From JBALVT01 sp036960305 (GTDB lineage Bacteria > Pseudomonadota > Gammaproteobacteria > Pseudomonadales > Halieaceae), in NCBI GenBank assembly GCA_036960305.1, contig JBALWA010000007.1, positions 46,673 through 110,672 of the forward strand: a stretch of DNA of 64,000 nucleotides, in the 5' to 3' direction. Of the stretch, positions 17,897 through 26,459 are shown piece by piece. How positions within the stretch are numbered: position 1 is the first letter of the stretch; each line of letters opens with the position of its first letter. The notes below the pieces were generated by a model. That model searched no databases, was not told the DNA's origin, and worked only from the letters and a program-made list of their open reading frames with translations. The translations under genes were made by a program, and so were the position numbers.

Positions 17897-18852
17897 AACT
17901 GTTCAAACCACTTCCGATTGCGCGTAATCGGCCCGTCGCCATCACACAGTACCGGGTTGGCCTGATAAACCTTCTCTTCCCATATTGGTACGTCTTCATA
18001 AACGCCCTGGGACATATATGCCAGCACCGATTTTCCGGCATCATCTGCTTCGATATTTTTGCTCAGCACCATGGACCAACGGACGTGCGTCTGGTCACCT
18101 TCCATAGGCGTTGCAACGTGGTAGAGCACGAATTCACCGAACACCTCAGGATCTGCACTGGGAACACCAGTAGCGTGTACAGTTACGCTGCCTGGTCCAT
18201 GTGAATAACGGTGCAGAAGGTACTCGGCATCCGGATCGGCGTCTCCTTCAATGTGCTCGAGTACATGCTGCATACCCGAGGTGGAGGTTTTTATGGGGCC
18301 ATCAAATGTCGACTCGGTTTCGTACAGCCCCTGAGTGCCATGCAGGTAGGGAAAGTGCGCGTGGTCAACATCGTTTTCGGCAATCTCCTGAATACAGGTC
18401 GGGAGGGTAAACTCTTGATAGTGCACCTCGCCCCATCCCTCACGGTCACCGTTTAGCGCATCGATAAACTGAACGTCGTAGTGCGGAGCTACATTTGCAG
18501 GGTGATGCCAGCCCATAATCATTCCGTTGATTTCACGAACCGGGATTGCATTGGTGCGTGCCTTATCAGGAATTTTTTTGGCATAGGGGATGGCCGTGCA
18601 CTCACCTTCACCATTCCACTGCCAGTGGTGGAATGCGCAACGCACAGTTTCTCCAACCACGGTGCCCTGATGAAGGGCTGCGCCTAGATGCGGGCAGTAA
18701 TTATCTATAGCAGCGGCTTCACCTGATTCGGTACGAAATACAGCCAGGTCACGCCCTGCCAATCGGACTTTCTTCAGTTCACCGGGGGCCAGTTCATGCG
18801 CATAGCACAGACCGAACCAGCCGGAGGGCATTGGAAAGGGGAAAGTAGCCAT
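17884..18852 (-). CDS. Rieske non-heme iron oxygenase, KshA-like
   Basis: This 322-residue protein has an N-terminal Rieske 2Fe-2S site (C53-x-H55 and C72-x2-H75). The mononuclear iron site appears as D163-x2-H166-x4-H171, within VDHAHFPYLHG. This arrangement and the DxxHFxxxxH spacing resemble 3-ketosteroid 9-alpha-hydroxylase (KshA) and related single-component-type oxygenases, although it is somewhat shorter than KshA. Such enzymes hydroxylate or demethylate bulky substrates and need a separate reductase, which is not in the window. AGGA precedes the ATG. It is divergent from the malonyl-CoA synthetase gene, with a palindrome between them. Confidence 0.82.
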   Translation of the reverse strand: MATFPFPMPSGWFGLCYAHELAPGELKKVRLAGRDLAVFRTESGEAAAIDNYCPHLGAALHQGTVVGETVRCAFHHWQWNGEGECTAIPYAKKIPDKARTNAIPVREINGMIMGWHHPANVAPHYDVQFIDALNGDREGWGEVHYQEFTLPTCIQEIAENDVDHAHFPYLHGTQGLYETESTFDGPIKTSTSGMQHVLEHIEGDADPDAEYLLHRYSHGPGSVTVHATGVPSADPEVFGEFVLYHVATPMEGDQTHVRWSMVLSKNIEADDAGKSVLAYMSQGVYEDVPIWEEKVYQANPVLCDGDGPITRNRKWFEQFYIE

Positions 18853-19025
18853 AGAATCATCCTGAAGGGGTATGTTGCAATCATCGGGTTTGCCGCTTAT
18901 GCCTCATGACACAGCGATACACTGTCCATATTCTAAGCTTCGTTAGCCCCGTTACCACATTGTGAGAGCGGCCAGAATTCTTTGACGAATTGGGTTATCT
19001 GTAAAAATGACTCTGTGGTGACCCG

Positions 19026-19042
19026 ATCACAACGGTTGTGAT
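19026..19042. promoter_or_regulatory. 17-bp palindrome between the Rieske and matB-like genes
   Basis: ATCACAAC, a central G, then GTTGTGAT form perfect 8-bp arms. The site lies in the 243-bp divergent gap, 54 nt before the malonyl-CoA synthetase start. It is a strong candidate operator, but no adjacent regulator gene is obvious. Confidence 0.5.
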
Positions 19043-19095
19043 TACAGCCTGGATACACAATGATGTAATACCCTAATGCACCCAAAGAGGACGGG

Positions 19096-20616
19096 ATGAC
19101 AGATCACAATCTTTACAGCATATTCAACAATCGTTTCCCGAATGACCGCAGCAGAATTGCGCTGGAAACGCCCAGCCGGAGGAAGATCACCTTCGCCGAA
19201 CTGGAATCGGCCTCCGCCAAGATGGCCAACCTGCTTACGGTAAACGGCCTACGACCCGGAGACCGGGTCAGTGTTCAGATCGACAAGTCCCCCGAGGGTG
19301 TATTTCTCTATCTCGCCTGTCTGCGCGCCGGCCTGGTTTATCACCCGCTCAACACCGCCTACCAGCGCAGTGAGTTGGCCTATTTCCTTGAGAACGCCGA
19401 GCCTTCTGCAATCGTATGCTCTACCCCTTACCTCGAAGTTTTGAGCGAGCTGTCGAATGACCAGGGTATCGACCCGCTCCTGACTCTGGATGCCGATGGT
19501 AGCGGCAGCCTGACAACACTTAGCCAAGTGCTGGATGATCAGTTCGCCACCGTGCCCCGTGCCGCCGATGACATGGCGGCCCTGCTGTATTCCTCCGGCA
19601 CCACCGGTCGGCCCAAGGGCATTATGCTAAGCCATGAGAACCTGTCTGCCAACGCTATCGCCCTCGTTGATTTGTGGGGGTTCTCTTCCGGGGATGTACT
19701 GTTACATGCCCTGCCCATTTTTCATGTGCACGGCTTGTTCGTCGCCATCAACTGCGCCTTGATGAGCGCTTGCAAGATGCTTTACTTACCGGCCTATCAG
19801 CCACAGGAGGTCATACGCAATCTGCCGGCCTGTACCGTTATGATGGGTGTGCCAACCTATTACACGCGTCTGCTTACAGATGAGCGCTTCACGCGGGCAA
19901 GCTGCGCCAATATGCGGCTCTTCATCTCGGGTTCTGCTCCCTTACTGGAGGAGACTTTCCGGGAATTCGAACTGCGCACAGGCCATGTCATTCTTGAGCG
20001 CTATGGCATGTCAGAAACCAGCATGAATACTTCCAACCCCCTGCACGGTGAGCGAAAGGCCGGTACTGTTGGCCCTCCCCTACCCGGCGTAACGGTGAGG
20101 ATCGTCGATGCAAGCGGCAAAGCGCTACCGCCTGGCGAGACTGGCGACTTGCAGGTCACGGGCCCCAACGTCTTTTCAGGCTACTGGAGAATGCCGGACA
20201 AGACTGCTGAAGATTTTACTGACGACGGTTTTTTCAACACCGGAGACAAGGGAGTCATTGATACAGATGGCTATGTCTCCATCGTAGGACGAGCCAAAGA
20301 TATGGTGATCAGCGGCGGTCTCAACGTCTATCCTAAAGAGGTCGAACTGGTTGTCGATAGCTGCCCCGGCGTTCTGGAGTCGGCCGTCATCGGCATCCCG
20401 CACCCGGATTTTGGCGAAGCCGTCATCGCAGTGGTTGTCCCGGAGAAAGGTGCGCTTGCCAAGGAGCAGGAAATTATTGCCACCTGCCGCAACGAATTGG
20501 CGAATTTCAAGAGACCTAAAGCTATTGTAATAGTTGACGAGCTACCACGCAACGCTATGGGTAAGGTACAAAAATCCGCTCTGCGTAGCCAATACGCAGA
20601 GGTTTTGAAAAAATAA
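19096..20616 (+). CDS. matB: Malonyl-CoA synthetase (MatB-like)
   Basis: This 506-residue adenylate-forming enzyme has the A5-type core YSSGTTGRPKG, the motif ERYGMSETSMNTSNPL that is specific to the MatB group, and DGFFNTGDKG before the hinge. The C-terminal catalytic lysine lies in NAMGKVQKSA. The N-terminal stretch LYLACLRAGLVYHPLNTAYQ is also typical of MatB rather than of general acyl-CoA synthetases. It would activate malonate or methylmalonate to the CoA thioester in the cytosol. GAGGA lies just upstream of the ATG. No malonyl-CoA decarboxylase (MatA) is near, so the pathway context is incomplete. Confidence 0.85.
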   Translation: MTDHNLYSIFNNRFPNDRSRIALETPSRRKITFAELESASAKMANLLTVNGLRPGDRVSVQIDKSPEGVFLYLACLRAGLVYHPLNTAYQRSELAYFLENAEPSAIVCSTPYLEVLSELSNDQGIDPLLTLDADGSGSLTTLSQVLDDQFATVPRAADDMAALLYSSGTTGRPKGIMLSHENLSANAIALVDLWGFSSGDVLLHALPIFHVHGLFVAINCALMSACKMLYLPAYQPQEVIRNLPACTVMMGVPTYYTRLLTDERFTRASCANMRLFISGSAPLLEETFREFELRTGHVILERYGMSETSMNTSNPLHGERKAGTVGPPLPGVTVRIVDASGKALPPGETGDLQVTGPNVFSGYWRMPDKTAEDFTDDGFFNTGDKGVIDTDGYVSIVGRAKDMVISGGLNVYPKEVELVVDSCPGVLESAVIGIPHPDFGEAVIAVVVPEKGALAKEQEIIATCRNELANFKRPKAIVIVDELPRNAMGKVQKSALRSQYAEVLKK

Positions 20617-20651
20617 ACGCTATGCTAAACGATAGGATATCGCCCCTTGCC

Positions 20652-22181
20652 TTACTTAAATTTTTCCCTGATAGCCACTTTGTCCACTTTACCGACCGCC
20701 GTCAGGGGAATGCTGTGGACGAAGGCAACTGACTTGGGAATTTTGTAACCGGCCAGGAAGTTTTTACAATGGCCGATGACGTCCTGCTCGCTGAGTGAGG
20801 TACCGTCCTTCAGGATGACCTCCGCATGTACCCTCTCGCCCCACTTGTCGTCTGGAATTCCGATAAGCGCACTTTGCTCGACGCCCGGGTGTTGCATGAT
20901 GATACTCTCTACTTCAGCTGAATAAACGTTTTCCCCCCCGGTGATAATCATATCCTTGATACGGTCCACGACGTGGAGATAGCCGTCTTCCGTCAAGTAG
21001 CCTGCATCGCCTGTTATCAGCCAACCATCTACGAGGGTCTCAGCGGTCTTCTCAGGCATATTGAGGTAGCCCAGCATAAGCGGAGGGCCTGACAGGGCAA
21101 TCTCCCCCACTTCACCTCTAGGAAGCGCATTGCTATCCGTATCGCGGATCTCGATGCCGATACCATAGCAGCCGGTACCAGCTGAGCGGGTTCTGCCGGA
21201 GGCGACCCCCTCTGCAGTGTGGTCGCAGTCATGCAGCACAGATATCGGCAAACCCTCCGTCTGCCCGTAGACCTGCATAAAATCAACCCCGGGCAGTGCT
21301 TCCTTGAGCTCCATTAACAAGGTTTCGTCAATGGGAGAGCCACCATAACGAATATACTGAAGCGAACTGAGATCATAGTTGGCAAAGTCCGGATGATGCA
21401 GCAACATTTGCCACATAGTCGGAACCATGAAGGCTTGCAATATTTTCTGGCCCTGGATTGTCTCCATTACAGCAACAGGGTCGTATGCCGGCAGGATGTA
21501 CAGGGTATTGCCAAGCATCAGGCCGGCATTTGAGACACCGATACCGGAAATGTGAAACAAGGGCATGGTCATCAGTGTAGGGCCACGCGTGAAGAGGTTT
21601 TCAGCGATGCACATGCCCAGAGCGGCGGCGTGACTGGCATGGGAATGAATCACGCCCTTGCCTTTTCCGGTTGTGCCGCCGGTGTAGTTAAGAAACGCCA
21701 TCTCGTGATCGCCTACAGATTGGTCCTCGATTGACGTGGCCTCGGCAAGGATGTCTGAGAAGTTCAAAACACCCTCCGGAAGCGTCGCCTGTTCTTCGAT
21801 GAGAATCACATGCTCGACAGCTGGACAGCGTGTTTTCAACTCCAATCCCATCGGGAGGAACATCTTGTCTACCAACAAAATGGAAGGGGAAAAATCATCG
21901 ACCGAAGCGCTCAGTTCGAATACCGACCATCGGATATTCAGGTAATTGGGGACCTTGCCAGCCCACATCGCCCCATAAAACCCGATGATGGCCCTGTCGC
22001 AGTTGAGAGATAGTATTCCCACACTGCCTCCCTGGGAGGGGGACAGATTCACAAACGCGCCGGCGCATCGGGACACTTCCTCGTACAGTTCGCTATAGCT
22101 GGTCTGGCGATCCGCAAAAGACAGGGCGAGTTTATCGCCATACATGTGCTTGCCGCGATGAATACTCTGAGTGGCCGACAT
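20652..22181 (-). CDS. AMP-dependent acyl-CoA synthetase/ligase
   Basis: This 509-residue enzyme of the ANL superfamily has the phosphate-binding loop NYTGGTTGKGKG, the adenine motif YGQTEG, the DGWLITGD hinge region and a C-terminal lysine in TAVGKVDK. The GG variant of the P-loop resembles fatty-acid or cyclic-acid CoA ligases. It probably activates a medium-chain, long-chain or steroid-type carboxylic acid; the substrate is not certain. AAGGA lies 8 nt before the ATG. It is convergent with the matB-like gene and 145 nt upstream of an alpha/beta hydrolase on the same strand. Confidence 0.88.
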   Translation of the reverse strand: MSATQSIHRGKHMYGDKLALSFADRQTSYSELYEEVSRCAGAFVNLSPSQGGSVGILSLNCDRAIIGFYGAMWAGKVPNYLNIRWSVFELSASVDDFSPSILLVDKMFLPMGLELKTRCPAVEHVILIEEQATLPEGVLNFSDILAEATSIEDQSVGDHEMAFLNYTGGTTGKGKGVIHSHASHAAALGMCIAENLFTRGPTLMTMPLFHISGIGVSNAGLMLGNTLYILPAYDPVAVMETIQGQKILQAFMVPTMWQMLLHHPDFANYDLSSLQYIRYGGSPIDETLLMELKEALPGVDFMQVYGQTEGLPISVLHDCDHTAEGVASGRTRSAGTGCYGIGIEIRDTDSNALPRGEVGEIALSGPPLMLGYLNMPEKTAETLVDGWLITGDAGYLTEDGYLHVVDRIKDMIITGGENVYSAEVESIIMQHPGVEQSALIGIPDDKWGERVHAEVILKDGTSLSEQDVIGHCKNFLAGYKIPKSVAFVHSIPLTAVGKVDKVAIREKFK

Positions 22182-22326
22182 ATTTGAATTCCTTGTTTAT
22201 CAACGGTGACTATTTGTTAAAGTTTTTATCAAGAATATTGAGCGTAGTACAGACCAGCGAAACGTTCCATAGCGAAGTAATCTCGCGCGTGGTACCAGTG
22301 AGTCTGCCCGAAACGGTGCCAATGGC

Positions 22327-23370
22327 TTAAGCAAGCTCTTCAACAAACGAACGAATACGCTCAATAGCTTCGGGAGACTGGGAGAGATCCGCGTGATCAA
22401 CCGCGTTAATCTCGAGAAACTCAGCATTGGGAAGCCCTTCCGCCAACGCTCTTCCCAGGCGTATGGGGACGGCCATGTCACCAGCATAGTGAATGACCAG
22501 ACAGGGACAATGAATGCCGGGCAACAGGGGGCGTACATCCACCTTTTTCATAAAGTCGACCAGTTGCTTTATTGCGTGTCGCGTAGAAATGAGCCGCTCG
22601 AACGCCTTGTACGTTTGGTCGTCGATCAGTTCCCTGCTAATGCTGGGAAAAAAAATGTCGCGCAAGCTGCCCGTGCCCCATGCAGCGACCATGGCGTCTA
22701 GCGTATTCTCCGATATACCGCCCGGTAGGTCCTCTCGCTGTAGCCAGCTTGCTGTGGTACCGAGTAAGACCAGCCCCTTAACTCTCTCAGGGTGGTCGTG
22801 GGCGAACTTCAAACACATTGAGCCCCCCTCAGAAATGCCGTAAAGCACAGCACTGTCTAGTTCGGCAGCATCCATCACAGCTTCTATGTCCCTCACCCGT
22901 TCTTCCAGGTTCGGCGCTTCCAGGCTTGGGTCGGAAAGACCTTGTCCACGCTTATCGAAACTGATGATACGCGCGAAGCTCGCCAGGGCTTTCTGTGAGT
23001 CTCGGATCGGCGGCAGGTGTGCGGAAATATTCAGGTGCGAGATAATACCTGGCGTCATAAGAATTTCCTGCGCGCCGGAGCCGTAAATACTGTACGCAAT
23101 GCGCAGTCCATCGCTATGAGCAAAATGTACGGAGTCGGGTGTCGGGGCGCTGAGCATCTTGATAGTGATTTTCGAATCGGCGACGGTTGCTTCCTGCACT
23201 GCTTCTACCGGCGTCTTGGTAGAACCGTGGTCCGGTGCGGCCCTGAATCGCCTGAATAAGAGTCCACCGATGGAAACCAGGACCCCCAACAGAACGATGA
23301 TCGCTGCAGTGCCGCTGAGCAGTGATTCATTATCGGCAATCCATTGACCAATGGCTGCGACGGTTTCCAT
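22327..23370 (-). CDS. Alpha/beta hydrolase with N-terminal membrane anchor
   Basis: The protein has about 347 residues from ATG 23370. A hydrophobic helix near residues 20-36 should anchor it in the membrane. The hydrolase domain begins near residue 80, with a nucleophile elbow GIS180EGG, an acid candidate in HYAGDMAVP and a histidine in AVDHADL. The segment SFDKRGQGLSDP and GISEGG resemble the hydrolase domains that are sometimes fused to adenylate/guanylate cyclases; no cyclase domain is attached here. A TTG at 23415 is in frame but a poor start. The substrate is unknown. It lies downstream of the acyl-CoA synthetase on the same strand. Confidence 0.82.
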   Translation of the reverse strand: METVAAIGQWIADNESLLSGTAAIIVLLGVLVSIGGLLFRRFRAAPDHGSTKTPVEAVQEATVADSKITIKMLSAPTPDSVHFAHSDGLRIAYSIYGSGAQEILMTPGIISHLNISAHLPPIRDSQKALASFARIISFDKRGQGLSDPSLEAPNLEERVRDIEAVMDAAELDSAVLYGISEGGSMCLKFAHDHPERVKGLVLLGTTASWLQREDLPGGISENTLDAMVAAWGTGSLRDIFFPSISRELIDDQTYKAFERLISTRHAIKQLVDFMKKVDVRPLLPGIHCPCLVIHYAGDMAVPIRLGRALAEGLPNAEFLEINAVDHADLSQSPEAIERIRSFVEELA

Positions 23371-23462
23371 ATGCGCCCTGCTTATTATGTTTGTGAGCTG
23401 ACTCCAGTGTAGCAACTATCGCTCAATGATTACACAGCGAGCCAGCACCGTGGTGTCGCGTG

Positions 23463-24764
23463 TTAAAGCTCGTCGCGAATCTTGAAATAACTCATCCCCA
23501 CAGCGAGTGCGGGTCGCCTGAACCATTTCCCACCGGGGAAGGCCCGGTGCTTGATGTTTGCGAAGATATCAAAACGCTGGGGCGAGCCATCGATCATCTC
23601 TGCGGTAATTCGCGCCATCATATGTGTAGGCGATACGCCGTGACCGGAATAAGCCTGGATGTAAGCCACATTATCCGACAGACGACCCAGTTGTGGCATG
23701 CGGTTAAGGCCAATGCCCATCTGGCCACTCCAGCCATAGTCGATATCGACACCCGCGAGGGCCGGGAACACCTTCTCCATCTTTCGGCGAAGCGTTCCCT
23801 CGAGATCTTTGGGTTCAAGGCCTGTGTAGTTAGACAGCCCGCCAAACACCATGCGCCGATCGGCGGAAAGACGGAAATAGTCCAGTGCGGTCCGCGGGTC
23901 ACACACCGCCACGTCACCGGGCATTAATTCCTGCGCTAAAGATTCAGACAAGGGCGCAGTAGCCACCACGGAGCTGCTTGAAGGGAGAACGCGAGAGGCC
24001 AGTTTCGGCACGAGACCTCCAAGGTAGGCATTCCCTGCGAGAACGATCTGTTTCGCACTTACGCTGCCCTGGTCGGTGCGCACCCTGGGCCTGGCGCCAT
24101 CTTCAATGGTGACAACGCGGGACTGCTCGAAGATCCTGGCACCGAGTCCCTCGGCAGCCCGGGCCTCACCTATGCAGAGATTGAGTGGATGCAAATGACC
24201 ATTGCCCGGGTTGTACAAACCGCCGCAGTAGGCGTCTGAATTCACATACTCTTTCAGTTCCTCCCTATTCAACAGACGAAGCTGATGCGGGTTTCCCAGC
24301 TGTTCCTCTTCTGTTTTCCACTCGGCGTATTCCTTCATGTGCCTCGGCTTGAGCGCCACGTCGCAGTAGCCCATCTTCAAGTCACATTGGATCTCGTACT
24401 TGGCCACACGCTCCCGGACAATCTCATTGGCCTCCAGGCCCATGGAATTGATGCTCTTGATGCCCTCTTCGCCAATTTGCTTGCGAAAGCGATCGGCGCC
24501 GTGGCCGATACCACCAATTAGCTGACCGCCGTTGCGGCCGGAGGCGCCCCAGCTAATGCGATTAGCCTCCAGTAGTACAACCGCAACACCGCGCTCCGCC
24601 AATTCGACTGCGGTGTTTACGCCAGTGAAGCCCCCGCCCACCACAACGACGTCGGCGTCGATGTCAGCCTGTAGCTGTGGGTAGTCAGTCTGCCAATTGG
24701 CGGTGGATGCATAGTGAGAAGTAGTGTGCTCCGAAGTTTCGGTAGCTTGTTTTAGTCCAAACAT
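23463..24764 (-). CDS. PuuB-like FAD-dependent amine oxidoreductase (paralogue 1)
   Basis: This 433-residue flavoprotein of the D-amino-acid oxidase fold shows GGGFTGVNTAVELAERG for FAD and the motif WGASGRNGGQLIGG, typical of gamma-glutamylputrescine oxidase PuuB. GHGVSPTHMMARITAE near the C-terminus also fits. By family it would oxidise a gamma-glutamylated amine or related secondary amine to an aldehyde with H2O2 production, in the cytosol. GGAGAG lies 5 nt before the ATG. It is divergent from a second PuuB-like gene, and the PuuA-like ligase is on that other side. Confidence 0.87.
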   Translation of the reverse strand: MFGLKQATETSEHTTSHYASTANWQTDYPQLQADIDADVVVVGGGFTGVNTAVELAERGVAVVLLEANRISWGASGRNGGQLIGGIGHGADRFRKQIGEEGIKSINSMGLEANEIVRERVAKYEIQCDLKMGYCDVALKPRHMKEYAEWKTEEEQLGNPHQLRLLNREELKEYVNSDAYCGGLYNPGNGHLHPLNLCIGEARAAEGLGARIFEQSRVVTIEDGARPRVRTDQGSVSAKQIVLAGNAYLGGLVPKLASRVLPSSSSVVATAPLSESLAQELMPGDVAVCDPRTALDYFRLSADRRMVFGGLSNYTGLEPKDLEGTLRRKMEKVFPALAGVDIDYGWSGQMGIGLNRMPQLGRLSDNVAYIQAYSGHGVSPTHMMARITAEMIDGSPQRFDIFANIKHRAFPGGKWFRRPALAVGMSYFKIRDEL

Positions 24765-25158
24765 GGTGTCTCTCCAACAAAATCAATCAATACAGCCAAG
24801 TGGTGAAAAGCTCACGTCGGCCGTGCGAGGTCGAGATTTAGTCAGAAAAGATAGGATCGCTGTCTTCGCCACGGAAAAAATTCTGCCAGACAGAAGACGT
24901 GCTGGCAAAATGACTCCAGGCGATAAACGGTCTTGTGGCAGCGGTGTGATTCATAGTGTCCCGTGTAGATTCTACAGCTCTGGCGCTGCAAAGCCCATTT
25001 TTACCCTGTGGGTAGTGGCTTGTCAACGTTCACGCAGATACCAGGTAGTTCCCCGGAAGTCGTGCCCTATACGTTAGGTAGAGAGTTTCGGCAAGGCTTT
25101 CTATATTCATTGTCAGGTACAATGGATCGCGCATACTCAATCATCAATTTATCAATGG
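24765..25158. other. 394-bp divergent intergenic region between two PuuB-like genes
   Basis: I see no convincing gene here. The region should hold both promoters. The only clear structure is the 13-bp palindrome at 24964-24976. A local AT-rich stretch precedes the plus-strand gene, but no strong promoter match stands out. Confidence 0.5.
24964..24976. promoter_or_regulatory. 13-bp palindrome in the PuuB-PuuB divergent region
   Basis: TGTAGA-T-TCTACA has perfect 6-bp arms around one base. It lies 200 nt from one start and 183 nt from the other, near the middle of the divergent gap. It may be an operator for both amine-oxidase genes. Confidence 0.35.
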
Positions 25159-26448
25159 ATGGGCACTGTTTTGCAGACGGCACAGGAACATACCGGCTCC
25201 TATTACGCAGCCACTGCGAACGAGATCACAGACTACCCTCCCCTGCGAGGCGAGCACTCTGCGGATGTCTGCGTCATCGGTGCCGGATTTACCGGACTGT
25301 CCACCGCCCTGCACCTCGCCGAAAAGGGTTTCAAAGTACACGTGGTGGAAACCAACCGGGTCGGCTGGGGCGCGTCTGGCCGTAATGGCGGACAACTGAT
25401 CGGTGGCATTTCCGGAGAGCATAAACTCGCCTCCAGCCTGGGTAGCGATGGCGAGCGCATATTATGGGAACTGCGCTGGCGGGGTCACGAGATCATTCGC
25501 CAGAGGGTACAACAGTACGACATTGACTGCGACCTCAAGTGGGGCTATCTGGACGTGGCCATTAAGCCGCGCCATATCGCCGATCTGGAAGCGGAAATGC
25601 TCAAACTACAGCGCTATGAGTTTCCGGCAGAATATAAGTTACTCAATGCCGTCGAAACCGCTCAGCAAATTGGCACGGATGCCTACATAGGCGCGTTAAT
25701 GAACAATGGTAACGGCCATCTTCACCCGCTGAACCTGTGTGTAGGCGAGGCACGGGCGGCAGCGTCTCTCGGCGTAACTATTTCCGAGCAGTCAACCGTT
25801 CTGCGCATCGACAGGGGCCTGCGACCAAAGGTTATAACTGAACAGGGAACGGTCGAAGCTGACTCAGTGGTGCTCGCGGGTAACGCCTACCACCTTATTG
25901 AGCCGGGTTTGCGTAACCACCTTGTGCCAGTAAACAGCTTTATTATCGCCACCGAACCACTAAGCGAAGCCCAGGTGCAGCGTTACAATCCAGACGATTT
26001 GGCGATCTGTGACCCCAATTACGTACTGGAATATTTTCGGCTCTCTGCTGACAAGCGCATGCTGTTCGGTGGCCGCTGTAATTACTTTGGCTCCGACCCG
26101 GCTCACATCCAGTCCATGCTGGTGCCCAAATTGCGACGGGTCTTCCCGGAGCTGGGCGCTCTTCGCATTGACTTCGCCTGGGGCGGTACAATCGGCGTTA
26201 CAGTCAATCGCGTGCCCCAGCTGGGAAGACTGGAAAATAACATCTATTTCTCCCAGGGATACTCTGGTCACGGCGTCAACGTCACGCACCTCGCCGGACA
26301 GGTTATGGCCGAGGCCATTAGTGGGGATATGGAACGCCTGGACATATTCTCTCGTATCAAACCGAGACCTTTGCCGGGGCTGCGGCGTCTCAGTGTGCCA
26401 GCAGTCAGTCTCGGGATGCTGTACTATCAACTCAAAGATAAGCTATAA
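25159..26448 (+). CDS. PuuB-like FAD-dependent amine oxidoreductase (paralogue 2)
   Basis: This 429-residue protein shares the same motifs as the divergent paralogue: GAGFTGLSTALHLAEKG for FAD and WGASGRNGGQLIGG. It also keeps GNGHLHPLNLCVGEARAA and a C-terminal GHGVNVTHLAGQVMAEA. The same gamma-glutamylamine or amine oxidation chemistry is expected. The start is uncertain: ATG 25159 has no clear ribosome site, and an in-frame TTG at 25171 is possible. The PuuA-like ligase begins 11 nt after its stop, so the two form an operon in the order oxidase then ligase. Confidence 0.87.
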   Translation: MGTVLQTAQEHTGSYYAATANEITDYPPLRGEHSADVCVIGAGFTGLSTALHLAEKGFKVHVVETNRVGWGASGRNGGQLIGGISGEHKLASSLGSDGERILWELRWRGHEIIRQRVQQYDIDCDLKWGYLDVAIKPRHIADLEAEMLKLQRYEFPAEYKLLNAVETAQQIGTDAYIGALMNNGNGHLHPLNLCVGEARAAASLGVTISEQSTVLRIDRGLRPKVITEQGTVEADSVVLAGNAYHLIEPGLRNHLVPVNSFIIATEPLSEAQVQRYNPDDLAICDPNYVLEYFRLSADKRMLFGGRCNYFGSDPAHIQSMLVPKLRRVFPELGALRIDFAWGGTIGVTVNRVPQLGRLENNIYFSQGYSGHGVNVTHLAGQVMAEAISGDMERLDIFSRIKPRPLPGLRRLSVPAVSLGMLYYQLKDKL

Positions 26449-26459
26449 CAACAAGGGAT

